Shown: piece after piece, positions 21,273-32,107 of the stretch
How the letters are laid out: each line of letters begins with the position of its first letter
Numbering within the stretch: position 1 is the first letter of the stretch
Origin: Macrothele yani
Lineage: Eukaryota; Arthropoda; Arachnida; Araneae; Macrothelidae
Assembly: GCA_039090855.1 (NCBI GenBank)
Contig: CM077011.1
Span: 32,507,501 to 32,571,500, forward strand
DNA: 64,000 nt
Direction of reading: 5' to 3'
Translations under genes and position numbers: made by a program
Notes under the pieces: generated by a model
What the model was told of the DNA's origin: nothing
The model's database searches: none
Seen by the model: the letters and a program-made list of their open reading frames with translations, nothing else

Positions 21273-21660
21273 GTTGTAACGTATACTCTATATTCACTTT
21301 CCTTTTGATTTTTACTATCTATGGTTATTTCATTTTACTATGTAAATTATCTTCTTACTGAACGAGATGTTATTTCACCCGCTGAATGAGATCTGGCAAT
21401 GAGTGTAAGTCATGACGTGGTGGTAGTCAGTATAAATAGGCGCGTTCAACGATACCTAAGGAGAGTGTTGGTTTATGTGAAAGAGAGCGTTTGTTGTTGT
21501 ACGAAGTGAGCTGTGGTTTATGTGTCAGAAAGCTGGTGCTGTATAAAGAGAGTTCGTTTATGTGAGAGCGAGAAGTTCATAATAAAGAGTTTAAGTAAGT
21601 ACGTCTTTCTCAGTTCATAGTACTGTCAGACCTCTGTCTGGCTGTTAGGTTTATTTCATT
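21273..21660 (+). mobile_element. LTR-like segment 2 (probable solo LTR)
   Basis: It starts TGTAACGTATACTCTATATT and shares the order of motifs with the segment at 10021: ACTTTCCTTTT, CTATGTAAAT, a TATA box (TATAAATAGG at 21431), GAGAGCGTTTG, AATAAAGAG at 21582 and CTGTCTGGCTGTTA. No protease, RT or integrase frame lies near it. The two segments differ at many sites. The 3' end may extend a little beyond 21660. Confidence 0.55.
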
Positions 21661-21856
21661 TAGTGTTATTAGTAACAACCAGCATAAGACTTTATTCATC
21701 TTAATTACTACTACACCATTACTACCAGTTATAAGTTTGTTCATTACTATTACTACACTACTAGCAGGAGACTTTATTCATGATCTTAATTAACTAGTAA
21801 CAACAACCATTACTAGAAGAAACTAGTAACAACAACCATTTGAATTCATTATAATA

Positions 21857-23393
21857 CACTGCTGGACAATTGCTAAGGACGGATCATAAACGGCTATACA
21901 GCGCATAAAAAAGTAAGTGTGGTTGGATGCCATGAAATAAAATAATGTCAGAATGCCAGGACATTACAAGAAAAACAATTTATTGTGCTCTGAAATCCAG
22001 AAGGCTTTGGAACGTGTTCAAGGGACAAACAGGCCATTTTGTGCAGAATACGTAAACGTGAAAAAATGCAATTACCGTCCGCAGGCGTTCCGGCGTAAGA
22101 TGTCAATACGGGATATGGCCACCATGGAGGGCGATGCAAGATTCCACACGTCGTGTCATGCTTTGCACAACATTATCAAGCAGCTGTTGGGGTAATTTAT
22201 CCCATTTATCTGTCAGTGCACGGATGAGGGTGTCATTCTTTATTGGGGGGCATTGGCGACCAGCAAGACTCCTCCCAAAGCATCCCACACATTTTCAATG
22301 GGATTCAGATCTGGAGAACGTGCTGGCCATACGAGGCGTTGAATATCCTCGCTCTCAACACACTCCTGGAGAGCGACTGTTCGGTGACATGTTGCGTTGT
22401 CGTCCATGAAAATGAATCTATCACCGACAGCACCACGGAACATGCGAACATGATGTAGCAGAACATCATTAATGTATCGTTGGCCAGTCATAGTCCCTGT
22501 TGGAAGCACATAGAGGGACGTACGGCCATTGATCATGATGCCAGCCCATACCATGACACTACATGTCGGATATCGGTCCCTTTCCTGTATGTTTGCTGGA
22601 CAATATGCAGTACCACTATCACGCCAGATCAGTTGTCGTCGACAATCAGACGATAGACTGTATCTACTCTCATCTGAGAAGAGGACAGCAGACCAGTCGT
22701 TATCAGTCCAATTGCGATGTTGATGGCACCATTGCAAACGGGCGGTACGGTGACGTCTGGACAATGGGATGCACACAACAGGACGGCAGGCGTATAGTAC
22801 TCCTTCATGCAAACGTCTGGCGACAGTTTTTCGGGAGATCTGCTTGCCAGTAGCAGCCATACACTGATTTGCTACCTCACTAGCTGTGCTGCGCCGGTGT
22901 CTTTTTGTTGATAGCACTTTGTACCGATCTTCTACAGGTGTCGTACTGCGAACACGACCTCCCCCGTGACGTTTGCTACACTCTCCATTTGTTTGAAATG
23001 ATTTCCAAAGCCTTGAAACAACACTGTGGCTGACGTCGAACTCCCTGGCAACATCTGTTATTTTTCGCCCTTCTTCAATCTTGCCAATAATACGGCCACG
23101 CGTAAAATCATCTAGGTGATGTCGGGAAGACATACTGAAACTTGCAAGTTCGTCAAATGATTATTTCCCTTTCAACTTTGCGTTTGAACAACAACGGTCA
23201 ATACGCGTCAAATCCTTTATATCTCTTATCAGCGCTATGACGTCACGAACAAGTTCGGCAATCCAAAATTTGCATGCGCACAACACGTCTTACTGTATCC
23301 CGCACTTATGCTAATTTCCACATTTACCTGCCTTCCATTTTATGGTTGCTATCGTTGCTATTGTCATCCGTCCTTAGCAATTGTCCGGCAGTG
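21857..23393 (-). mobile_element. Tc1 element C (DD34E), complete ends
   Basis: The ends CACTGCTGGACAATTGCTAA and, reverse-complemented, CACTGCCGGACAATTGCTAA are flanked by TA (21855-21856, 23394-23395). At 1,537 bp it is a whole element. Confidence 0.95.
22103..23133 (-). pseudogene. Tc1 C transposase, one frame shift from intact
   Basis: It reads MSSRHHLDDFTRGRIIGKIE, a homeodomain-like HTH (DVAREFDVSHSVVSRLWKSF), AVLFSDESRYSL (first D), FMDDNATCHRT (second D) and RSPDLNPIENVWDALG (E), with 34 residues between the second D and E. An extra base near 22245 switches the last 60 codons to another frame (GRSLAGRQCPP ... LPQQLLDNVVQSMTRR). It is related to Tc1 B in length and layout but has different ends. 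Apart from the one shift I see no stop. Confidence 0.88.
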
Positions 23394-23667
23394 TATTAGG
23401 GAAAGCTATATTCACGATAATTAGCTTAGTAGAAGAAGCTAAATTCATTATACAGTCTTATCCACATGGATAAGACTGCAATAATTTCATATTATTATTA
23501 TTATCATTATTATACATCTTATATATTATTCAGATTTAAAAAAAACACACGTAAGAAACGTCCCTGACGACGATAAAATGTGATGTAGCTACAAAAGTTC
23601 ATCTGTGCATGCGCAAGCTAAAATCTGATTTCAAAATAGAAAGAAAAGCTGAATCGCAAATGTATTA

Positions 23668-23919
23668 ATGAGGGGGATTGGTATCTTTTGGTCTAGGATG
23701 TCAACAGATATCTACAGGTTACTACACCCCATCGTGTTATACATCATTTTAAAGCTCTTCTCTATAGCAGGTACCCCCATTATAGGGATCGAGAGGAAGC
23801 CAAATTTTGTTTCGACGTACCGTTTTCATAATATCGCAAATGCGTTTTTTGTAATGGCTTTCATCACATTTAGCATGTGGTTCTCGTATTTTACGCAATT
23901 TGCAACGAGATATTGTTAA
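23668..23919 (+). pseudogene. Possible gustatory-receptor N-terminal fragment
   Basis: The frame reads MSTDIYRLLHPIVLYIILK, FSIAGTPIIGIERKP, YRFHNIANAFFVMAFITFSM and ends at TAA. A hydrophobic PIVLYIILKLF start with a following G-P and a membrane helix resembles the opening of arthropod Gr proteins, and a likely Gr gene lies 2 kb downstream on the same strand. It is too short to be sure. It could also be a first exon or chance. Confidence 0.3.
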
Positions 23920-25901
23920 GTTTTTATAAAACGTGACGAAATAATGTTCGGCGATAGTTTAGTAAAGCATATTGTTGAGTAACAATGAAATTAACTTTTG
24001 TTGCGTTGTTTCATGACATCACATTCAAAAATTAGATTTCAACTATGATTTTGACTATTTCCGTTACCCATATTTGTTACATCAAAATGTTTCACTTGTG
24101 ATATATTTTACTACTGTAGGGAAAGATGCATAGCATGAAAAAGGAAGGATAAGTGCTGAGCAAAAATAAATGACAGCTTTCTCGTCTGACTCTTGTTGTT
24201 TCGTCTCAGAGGGTGAAGTCGATACTTCCCATAACAAGGCGCCCTCAGGTACTGCTGTAATATAATACTACAATATTGGTAAAAGTAACAATGTTAACGT
24301 AATTCATCGGCGAAGAGCTTTTCACTTAGCATATGCTCTTGCAGTCTGTTCTCCTCCAAATCAATAGAGAAAATATGAATTTTCGTTGACGCCATTTCCT
24401 ACTCTCGCGAAATAATATTTGCAAGGAAAACAGTGTTATTGATTACGATTGATGAACAGGATTTGATTAAAAATGTATCGAGAGAAATTAGGACACATAA
24501 ATAAACACACAGTTGCAGACCGTATCCATGGAAATGAGTAAGTTACTCTTCCCTTCCAGCACACAAAACATTGAAGCATTCAAATTGGTTGATTCGGTTA
24601 AACGGTGATGACGCAGCGTATCTGTACTGTAGCGCATCAGCAAATTAAGCGATTTTTTTTATTTTAAGGAGCTGAAGATGCTTTACTATGGATTTTGGAT
24701 TCTGCACATTTCAGATTACTAAATTCTCTTTTGAAGTTCCCGAGACAAGACACTTTCCCCAAAAGGATTCAATAAGGTTGTTAAGGAAAAGACAAAAACC
24801 AATCAGAAGATCCGGTAATATACGGTGAGATTATCGTGATTTTACACATAATGTTAAATAGCATAATTTAGGAACAGGAATTTAAAAATGTCAAAATCTG
24901 TTTCAATGAAACTAGGAATCAGCTTCCTATTATTTAATTTTGCCACAGATATAAGGAAATAAAAAATGTGGGTTGCTTCAAAATTTGTATGAGATGTGAA
25001 ACTTTTGTCTTCAAAGAAATATAGAATAAATTATTTTAGGAAAAACTGAGATTAAGGAAATTTCCAAAACTTTAAACAAGTGGAAAGGACTGGAATTTTT
25101 AAGTGCCGAAATGTTTTGGTAAAATCAAGAAGATATTGAGACAAATGGGTGTATTTTGATCACCGGCCTGCACTTTCTGCGTCGGAATTTTAATTTCTGT
25201 GTAAAATATTAATTTGCACAGATGTATTAAAGATCTCCTTCGAAGAAATGACTGTAAATGAAAACGAAAATGTAAAGATATTTGAAACACGAAGAAGAAA
25301 AAGGAAACCGAGAAACTAGCTTTTCTAGAAAGAGTTGAAGAAAAATGCTCGAATTTTCTTGTCACTGTTCCTCCTTATGGTTAAAGAGTTCGTGGTAAGG
25401 GAGTTTCATATAAAATGTTCACTTTGTTAAATAAAATAATTTATTCTCAGTTAAATTAGAAACAGATGTAATAAAAAATGTTTCGGAGCCAGTTAAAACA
25501 AAACAGAAAACGGCCTGAAGAATAGTACTTTTCGTGTACCGACGAGCTTACAAGATGGCAGAGTTCTGAAACGCTAAATGGAAGAAGTGAAAATCAACAT
25601 AATTTTGAAAATACTATATCAAAGAATTGTTTAACCCGAGCCATCAATTAAAATTCATCTTAAACATTCAAAGGATATTTAAAAGAAAATAATTGAAACA
25701 TTCTACTTCTACATCTTATACCAGGTATTTTTATCTCTGCTGCTCCGAAGGGGATGGATTCCAAGTGAAATGACTTGTGCAACGTGTGAGTGAAAATACC
25801 GATAATTCATCCTTATATTCGTTTTATACGATACAACAATAATGCCGGACAGACAAATAAAAAAATTTTAAGCACTGATGTTTGAACTACACTTCTGATA
25901 A
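23920..25901. other. AT-rich stretch between receptor-like regions
   Basis: No transposon protein or array was seen in about 2 kb. This would hold the promoter of the gene at 25902. A TATA-like TATACGATA occurs at 25826, but no promoter call is made. Confidence 0.5.
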
Positions 25902-27146
25902 ATGATTTCTTCAAACAAAGTTAACTGCTGCACCAGTGAACAGCCTGTCTTCTGGACTGTTTCAAAAGAAAGAGACAACCTACGGGGTAAAACAAGGTCT
26001 GCTTTGCTTTCAGTCAATACAAATCGTACATTTTCCCCTCTATTGATATTATTGCATATCTCTGGAATAAACACGATGAAAATGTTTTGCTCACGAACAA
26101 AACCTTTCTTTATTAAGCTTCTTATCTACTTTCCAATTATGACCTGCAACATATTGGTTTTGTATACTCTGTATATCAATGCCCAACTCCTTTTCTTCGA
26201 TGTTCCTATAATGCCACTGCAAGACGCCGTATCTTTCACTGTCCAGGAAACTTTGTCCTTTCTCATCAGATGTATCGTTTCGTTTACTTGGAGTAAACTG
26301 GAATACCTATTAATAGGCCTATCGCGTATACAGATTTATTTCAGAAAACATAAACTTCGACAAATCAAACTTTTGGTGTATTTTATCTGCTTGCTTCTTT
26401 TACTGCAGACGAGTGTCTGGTTTGCGGTTTGTAACAGGTTGTTTTACACCAGGAAATATAAGTCTGCAGTAGGATTTAGCAAGAGCTTCTTGAGATACTT
26501 TTTCAAGCCCACATCGCCAATTATTGAAATCCACCAGTTCCTGTACATCGCTTCTATTTTTTTCACTAATCTGGCTATTCCTTCTTTGCTTGCAATCTAC
26601 TATTCTGCATGCTGTGTTTTACTAGCCGAAGCATTCAAATCATTTGAGAGAAGACTTCTCAAGAAAGTCTCTGTTGATCCTTCTCGTCTTCTGAAAGCAT
26701 ACAATGACATAGTGGAAACGACTTCGGCTGTCGATAAGGCATTCAATAAGATAATGACGCTGGCATTCGTTTACATGACTGTGGTTTTATTTCGGCACAT
26801 ATTCAAAGCTTTATTTCTAGGTAAGGTGACCCAAGAAGAAAAGAATTATTCTCATTTGGAAATAATCACTCTTTCTGTTCTTATTACATGTCTTGTGGTG
26901 TCCGCAGGATCAGTTCATGAGGCCGACAGGAGTGTGCGTTCAGTGGCACGCGTGATTGCGCGGCAACGAAAAAGCAGTTCTGCAATCATCACTTGCTGTT
27001 ACCATATTCAACAGAATGAATCAGGGTTGACCCTGTGGAAAATGGTCACACTTAGAAGAAACACTATCCTGAACTTCGTGGGAGTCATGATTACGTACAC
27101 TGTCCTTTTTGCTACAATTACAAAGGTAAATGATAAGTCAATGTAA
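25902..27146 (+). CDS. Gustatory-receptor-like 7TM protein, nested in TRP intron
   Basis: A 414-codon frame is rich in hydrophobic helices. FSPLLILLHISGI at residues 45-57 resembles the conserved N-terminal P-L-L...G of arthropod Gr proteins. Helices follow near residues 68-90 (LLIYFPIMTCNILVLYTLYI), 110-130, 148-170 (KLLVYFICLLLLLQTSVWFA), 205-235, 280-305 and 322-340. The C-terminal block GLTLWKMVTLRR plus ILNFVGVMITYTVLFATI has the TY motif of the last helix. The family is the ligand-gated cation channels of chemosensation (7TM_7). An AAG|GTAAAT site at 27123-27131 could be a phase-0 donor to a short last exon, as Gr genes often have. If unused, the protein ends KVNDKSM. Specific orthology cannot be told, and no symbol is justified. 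Confidence 0.7.
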   Translation: MISSNKVNCCTSEQPVFWTVSKERDNLRGKTRSALLSVNTNRTFSPLLILLHISGINTMKMFCSRTKPFFIKLLIYFPIMTCNILVLYTLYINAQLLFFDVPIMPLQDAVSFTVQETLSFLIRCIVSFTWSKLEYLLIGLSRIQIYFRKHKLRQIKLLVYFICLLLLLQTSVWFAVCNRLFYTRKYKSAVGFSKSFLRYFFKPTSPIIEIHQFLYIASIFFTNLAIPSLLAIYYSACCVLLAEAFKSFERRLLKKVSVDPSRLLKAYNDIVETTSAVDKAFNKIMTLAFVYMTVVLFRHIFKALFLGKVTQEEKNYSHLEIITLSVLITCLVVSAGSVHEADRSVRSVARVIARQRKSSSAIITCCYHIQQNESGLTLWKMVTLRRNTILNFVGVMITYTVLFATITKVNDKSM

Positions 27147-27590
27147 TTCAAACAGAAACGAATGCCTTCATGCAGCATTTTCTAAACTTCGGTAGTGTAT
27201 TGAAAGACGAAACTGCCTTTTTTTGCGTAACCAAATACTTAAAATGGTGCCAGTGCTTAAATAATTGCGGAAGGATTGACACTCATGATCGAACACGGCC
27301 TGTGATCGAATTTCTGCGTGAGCTCCACAATATATTGGAATTCAGTTATGACTCAGCACCTGTTGTGATCAACTGAAACACAAAGGTGTTCCTAATCATT
27401 AAATTGCGTACTGACAACATTCACTTCAACAGAGGAAATTTTCTACAAATTCTGTCCTGAAAATTTTCGAACTCTTTGGACACAGAAAATTTGTTCCTCC
27501 GATTGAAAGCACTTACCTGTTCATCATGTCTTTGGAGAACGAATAAAAAAATTCGAAAGTACTCTTTTTTTAAATACACCATGTCGTGAA
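27147..27590. other. Region downstream of the receptor gene
   Basis: A 68-codon plus-strand frame (27170-27376, MQHFLNFGSVLKDETAFF) is unrecognised. A short final receptor exon could be hidden here, but none could be assigned. Confidence 0.4.
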
Positions 27591-27898
27591 TACGCAAGGA
27601 ACGCTTATAGCGTAGTAAATCCGTTTATTTTCGTGGTATAAATTTGTATAAAGATTCGCCAAGCTTTCACACTCCACTGGGAGGCTTTCTAAAGGAAATG
27701 TAAATGTTTTATGTGAAACATCAATCCGCAAATATCAGTCTTTTATGTGAAATATATCAGTCTGCATTGTAAATATTTTATGTCTACATTGTCTTTAGGA
27801 AACCTCTCAGTGGGGTGTGAAAGCTTGGCGAATCTTTATACAAATTTACACCACGAAAATAAACGGATTTACTGCGCTTTAAGCGTTCCTTGCGTAAA
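27591..27898. repeat. Fold-back element with Penelope-like terminal motif
   Basis: Arms of about 105 bp: ATACGCAAGGAACGCTTATA, GTAAATCCGTTTATTTTCGT, ATAAAGATTCGCCAAGCTTT at the left, and the inverse at 27790-27898. The inner end AAGCTTTC-ACAC-TCCACTGGGAGGCTTTCTAAAGGAAATG aligns with the arm of the PLE at 2590-2635 (AAGCTTTCGCACATC, GATGGCTTTTTCAAGGAAAG). That suggests a Penelope LTR duplicated head to head without its coding part. Confidence 0.75.
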
Positions 27899-28689
27899 TT
27901 CGGAAGTTATCCCTTTTGAAAGCGTGAGATAATTTAATTTTAATGTTTCGTTCCATTGTGTTCTAGCTTCTGAATGAATAAATAAGGAGAAATATCGTAT
28001 GACAATATAATGCATATTGAAGGCCATACCAGCGATAAAGATGATTTATTCTTGAACGATAAACATATTATGATGGATATATTCCATTTATATGATAAAA
28101 AACATTAATGATCTCGAACATCACAATTAGTATCCTTAAGCGTTTGAAACATTTCTCTTGGATGATCGAATGCAGAAGACACAGTTATGAACAATCATGC
28201 CCAGTACTTAATTCCATTGGAATAAGTTTAGATTAGATTTCACATTCGCGGCTTGAAATCACTGTTATGGACACTCATTGATCACTGAGTGAGTGAACAC
28301 TCCATCCGAGTACCTTCAACTCTGGAAGTCCTTACAGGATCATTTCAGTTACCACCTTTGGGGACATACCAACAACACCGTTCAAACAACTGTTGTCTTT
28401 GGAAAACATCGCATCACACACTTGAAAAGATTAGCACATTCATAAACATTCAGTCACGAGATACTAACTTGACTCCAGTTTTGAAAACGTTGTCTGGAGC
28501 AGACACTCATGACGTCGATATCCAACATCTTTAAACTCTTGCACTGAACGAAACTGCAACTTTGAAATTTTTGGCTTTGTTGAAACAAAGTAGAAAGGTT
28601 TGACAATGCAGTTAATGGAGGTTCACATTTTACCACAATATTTATTGCACCTCTTTTGTAAAAACACTTCCTGCTTGGGTTATCACTTT
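27899..28689. other. TRP intron sequence, nothing recognised
   Basis: Two short open frames lie on opposite strands around 28289-28636. No domain or repeat family is recognised. Confidence 0.45.
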
Positions 28690-29600
28690 GCCCGCCCGTC
28701 AGTCTGAGACACCATATCGCTGCAACTATTTTCCCGATTTGAAATTTTTTTCACATTAGAAAGCTTGGAAATGTGAGAATGATGATCCTTGCTTTAGTAT
28801 TTTTGCTGATGCCTAACTTCGCCGCTGGAACGGATAAATGCAGCTGCTATAGAATCCAATATTCATTTTATTCCATATGATTGCTTTTAAATATCCGATT
28901 GAAAAAATTCTTCCCTTCGATATCACTTATAATAAACACTAACATGGGTGCAGTTTTTTTAAAGTAGCACTCAGATTTTCCGCTAGGGGGTAAAGTTGCA
29001 TTGCGATTTTCCTGATATCTCTGCTTCTAAAAGTCCGATTTCAGAAATTATTTTTATGCCCGATAGAGCTACTCGTGGGAAATGTCATACATTTCTAATT
29101 TTTGGTAAAGAACGGTTCTGCCACTATGGCGCATAAGTGTATATTTCTGTTTCTGATGTATTTGAAGTAATATCTGCGTTTCTGAAAACTCAACTGAAAA
29201 AAATTCTTTGATGATCAGACATCACTTACCACGAAAAACATTCAAGAACAAACACCTTCTGCTTAAAATAGTGCAAAGTGTTTTCACCAGGGACTGTAGT
29301 TGTACACCTTATTTTTTTATATAGCTCTGCTTCTTTTGAAGTTCTCCGACAAGAAAGAATTTCTAACAAATTCTTTTCTTGTTGGAGGGCGTTTGTGGTG
29401 AGAAATGTTTCGATACCATTTCAAGTTTTTCTTAGCGATCAAGTTTGCCACAAGAGAGCAGAAGTTTACGCTTCTGTTTACAGCACATTTACAACAATAT
29501 CTGTGCGTCTAAACACCAGACTGAAAAACGCCTTTTTAGTCAGATACTGCTAAATACGAAAACTTATTTGCTGCATTTCCTGCCCAAAATAAAGCATAAT
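28690..29600. repeat. Degenerate ~150-190-bp repeats
   Basis: The theme ATATCTCTGCTTCT, then AAAGTCCGATT or similar, then AAAAATTCTTT and GATATCACTTA, then AACAC, recurs near 28705, 28840, 29015, 29170, 29320 and 29485. Spacing varies and units are very diverged. It looks like an old satellite or serial duplication. Confidence 0.55.
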
Positions 29601-30184
29601 TTTTCCGCTAAGGGGTGCAAATTAGAGATGCGCAAGGGCCAGGCCTATGACAAAAGGCCCGAAAACGGATACGGGCCCTGGCGGGCTCTTATATCAAACC
29701 TTTGAATAAAACCCAGGGCCCGTAAGGGCCCGGGCTCAATTTAAATTTCCCTTTCACTTTTTTAATTTGTTTTATTTATTTATTTATTATCCCTTTTAAT
29801 ATTTTATTTATCCCTTTTATTAACATTATTTCCCTAAATTTATTTGGTCCTTTTTGTAAACTAAAATAGCAGAAACCCACAATTCTCTGGTCTCAGTAGA
29901 TTAGTGAGTGATTTTCTTGTTGCTTGCCCTTGACGAAGCCGACAAGGGGTCAGTCATTAATATGCTTCCCTGCATTCTTATGTTCGGTATTTTTCATCGT
30001 TTGAAGCTAGCCTGGTTCGGATGATGGATTTGGTGATTGCTGATCGTTTTCTTATTTTTCGTTTTTCTAGTTCAAAATTTTGCTTTGTTTTGCACTATTG
30101 TTATTTGATCTTTCTCTTATGCAGCCTCTGGCGCTATGGAATTTCAAATTTGTTCAAAAGTTTTTGTTTATTCACATGGTTTGC
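29601..30184. other. TRP intron with GGGCCC-rich cluster
   Basis: Between 29625 and 29735 there are many GGGCC / GGCCC words (AAGGGCCAGGCC, ACGGGCCCTGGCGGGCTC, AGGGCCCGTAAGGGCCCGGG). It could be the terminus of an hAT-type element, starting TAGAGATGCGCAAGGGCC, but no second end or transposase is visible. Confidence 0.35.
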
Positions 30185-31016
30185 TTTTGCTATATCATCA
30201 TCATCATTGTCAATTATTATCAATCCACTGCTGGATGAAGGTCTCCCCAAGTTTCCTCCACAACGGTCTGTTTTGTGCCAGTCGCCTTCATGTCACTCCC
30301 GCATACTTCCAAATTTCATCCACCCATCTCCCATGTGGTCTTCTTCTGGGTCTTTTCCTGTCCCTTGGAATCCAATCTAAAATTTCAGCTGTCCATCGAT
30401 GGTCTGTCCTTCTGGCAGTATGTCCAGCCCATTGCCATTTCAGGGATTTAACTCTGATCATGATGTCTTCCACTCTTGTCATTTTTCGGATCCACGAGTT
30501 CCTCTTCTTATCTCTCCTGGTTACAAAAAGCATGCACCTCTCCATGCTGCTTTGAGTTGTCTGCAGCCTTTGTATGTCTCTTTTAGTTAAGGTTCACGTC
30601 TCTGCACCATACGTAAGCACTGGAAGGATGCATTGATCAAACACTTTTCTTTTAAGACATAATGGCATATTGCTCTTGAAAATTATGCTGTTTCTTCCAA
30701 AAGCTCTCCAGGCAAGTTTTGTACGCCGATTAATTTCTTCATCAATGTGACAATCACTTGATATCTGCTGTCCAAGATAAACGTACGTGTCTGTTATCTC
30801 CAGCTTTTCTCCATCAATCGATAAATCTTCATTTCTTGTAAAAGCATTGAGCATCACTTTTGTTTTCTGAAAGTTCATTTTTAATCCCACTTCTTTACTC
30901 TTGTCAGCAAGTTCCTGGATCATACTCTGCAGCTCTGATGGGTTAGTTGCAAAAATGACTACGTCATCAGCAAAACGAAGGTGGGTTAGATAATCTCCGT
31001 AAATAAGATTAGGGGC
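30185..31016 (-). mobile_element. 5'-truncated RTE LINE copy
   Basis: The minus strand repeats the last 800 bp of the RTE element at 59395-62570 almost letter for letter: YLTHLRFADDVVIFATNPSE, KTKVMLNAFTRNEDLSIDGE, YLGQQISSDCHIDEEINRR, RKMTRVEDIMIRVKSLKWQ. It then ends in an (ATG)n-type tail (ATCATCATCATCATTGTCAA at 30196 on the plus strand). A frame change near 30585 breaks it. The high similarity to the 59-kb copy means recent retrotransposition. Confidence 0.92.
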
Positions 31017-31750
31017 CTGGAGTTCAACGAGGTAATTTCAGGAGTTAAACGAGGTAATCAATATGAAGTATGAAGACTGGCGATTTATTCGAACACTGTG
31101 TCTTGATAATAACTACGTGCGCATGGGAGAACGGATTTTCTGTCAAACATCAGGTATCCCCATAGGCTCCAAGTACTCAAGTGTTTTGGCAGACCTTTAT
31201 TTATATCAGTATGAAAGAAAGGCTGCTTTGTATTTTGACACCAACCATGGGAGGATATTTCGCTATGTTGACGACGTCATAGTTTTTGGACACGAAGACT
31301 TTGAAGAATTGGCATCCATGATATATCCACCCAATTTGAAACTTATAAAAACTAAGAAACAAAATAATAAAATATATTTTTTGGACATAGAAATAGATAG
31401 TCAGCAAGGTGGCTTATTAACTACAGTTTTTGATAAAAGGAACACGTATTCTTTTGCCATAAATTTTTACATTAATTGGAATTAAAATATTTCTACCTCA
31501 ATATATCGAAATGTTATCATCTCACAGTTCCACAGGATTATGGATACTTGCAATAATTCAAATATGTTGACCGTTGAATTGAGGAATCTGTGGAGAAGAC
31601 TCTGCAAGGATGAATTACCAATCAGGTTTATTACAAGATTATTCAAGCAGCTACTTGCTGATTCCAGAGTCAAGAATTTCTTCGAAACTCGTCAACAATT
31701 ACACTTTTCAGACATTATTTATATAAGCCCTACAAATTTAATAACTTAGG
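31017..31750 (+). pseudogene. Penelope-like reverse transcriptase fragment
   Basis: The frame 31063-31485 holds FCQTSGIPIGSKYSSVLADL, YLYQYE, GRIFRYVDDVIVFGHEDF and KIYFLDIEID plus VFDKRNTYSFAINF. The YVDD box and the GIPIG...LADL motif are RT motifs of a Penelope-related group in which the RT is followed by YDKRDDF.F. After a stop at 31485 the reading continues as NISTSIYRNVIISQFHRIM and LWRRLCKDELPIRF. Upstream RT motifs and an endonuclease domain are missing. It abuts the RTE copy at 31016. Confidence 0.7.
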
Positions 31751-32076
31751 TTGTTAAATGCCACTTGGTGGGCTGCTTGTGGCTAATTATTTACTAATCT
31801 ACTTTATAGGCTTCTTACACAGCTTACACCTATTTGCATACTGTCACGATTGGACCACGTGATCGGGTTTTTTCGCTTTCTGTCAAATGATCTTCGTATA
31901 TAAGATTGGTCTTTATCTGTTGTCTTCCATGACCTCGGGAACACCTCAGCGGGTTTTGGGTTATTCCGACTTTTGCTGAGTTTCGAAAGGTCCATGATCC
32001 ACGAGGCGGTGTTCCCCTGATGAGACTGGCTTGAGAGGTTTGTTTTTGGTTATAATGCTTTTTTGAGTCTCTTTGT

Positions 32077-32107
<31 letters not shown>

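Noticed and set aside
10021..21660. A single 11.6-kb LTR retrotransposon bounded by the two LTR-like segments
   Set aside because: The interval contains TRP exons at 11365 and 14920 and several unrelated elements, with no gag or pol.
29625..29735. hAT transposon terminus in the GGGCCC cluster
   Set aside because: Only one TAGAGATGCGC-like end is visible, with no partner end, 8-bp duplication or transposase.
32010..32040. CTGATGAG next to a Penelope fragment, like a hammerhead ribozyme core
   Set aside because: The required GAAA and stem II complement do not follow within a plausible distance. The nearest CGAAA is 45 bp upstream in the wrong order.
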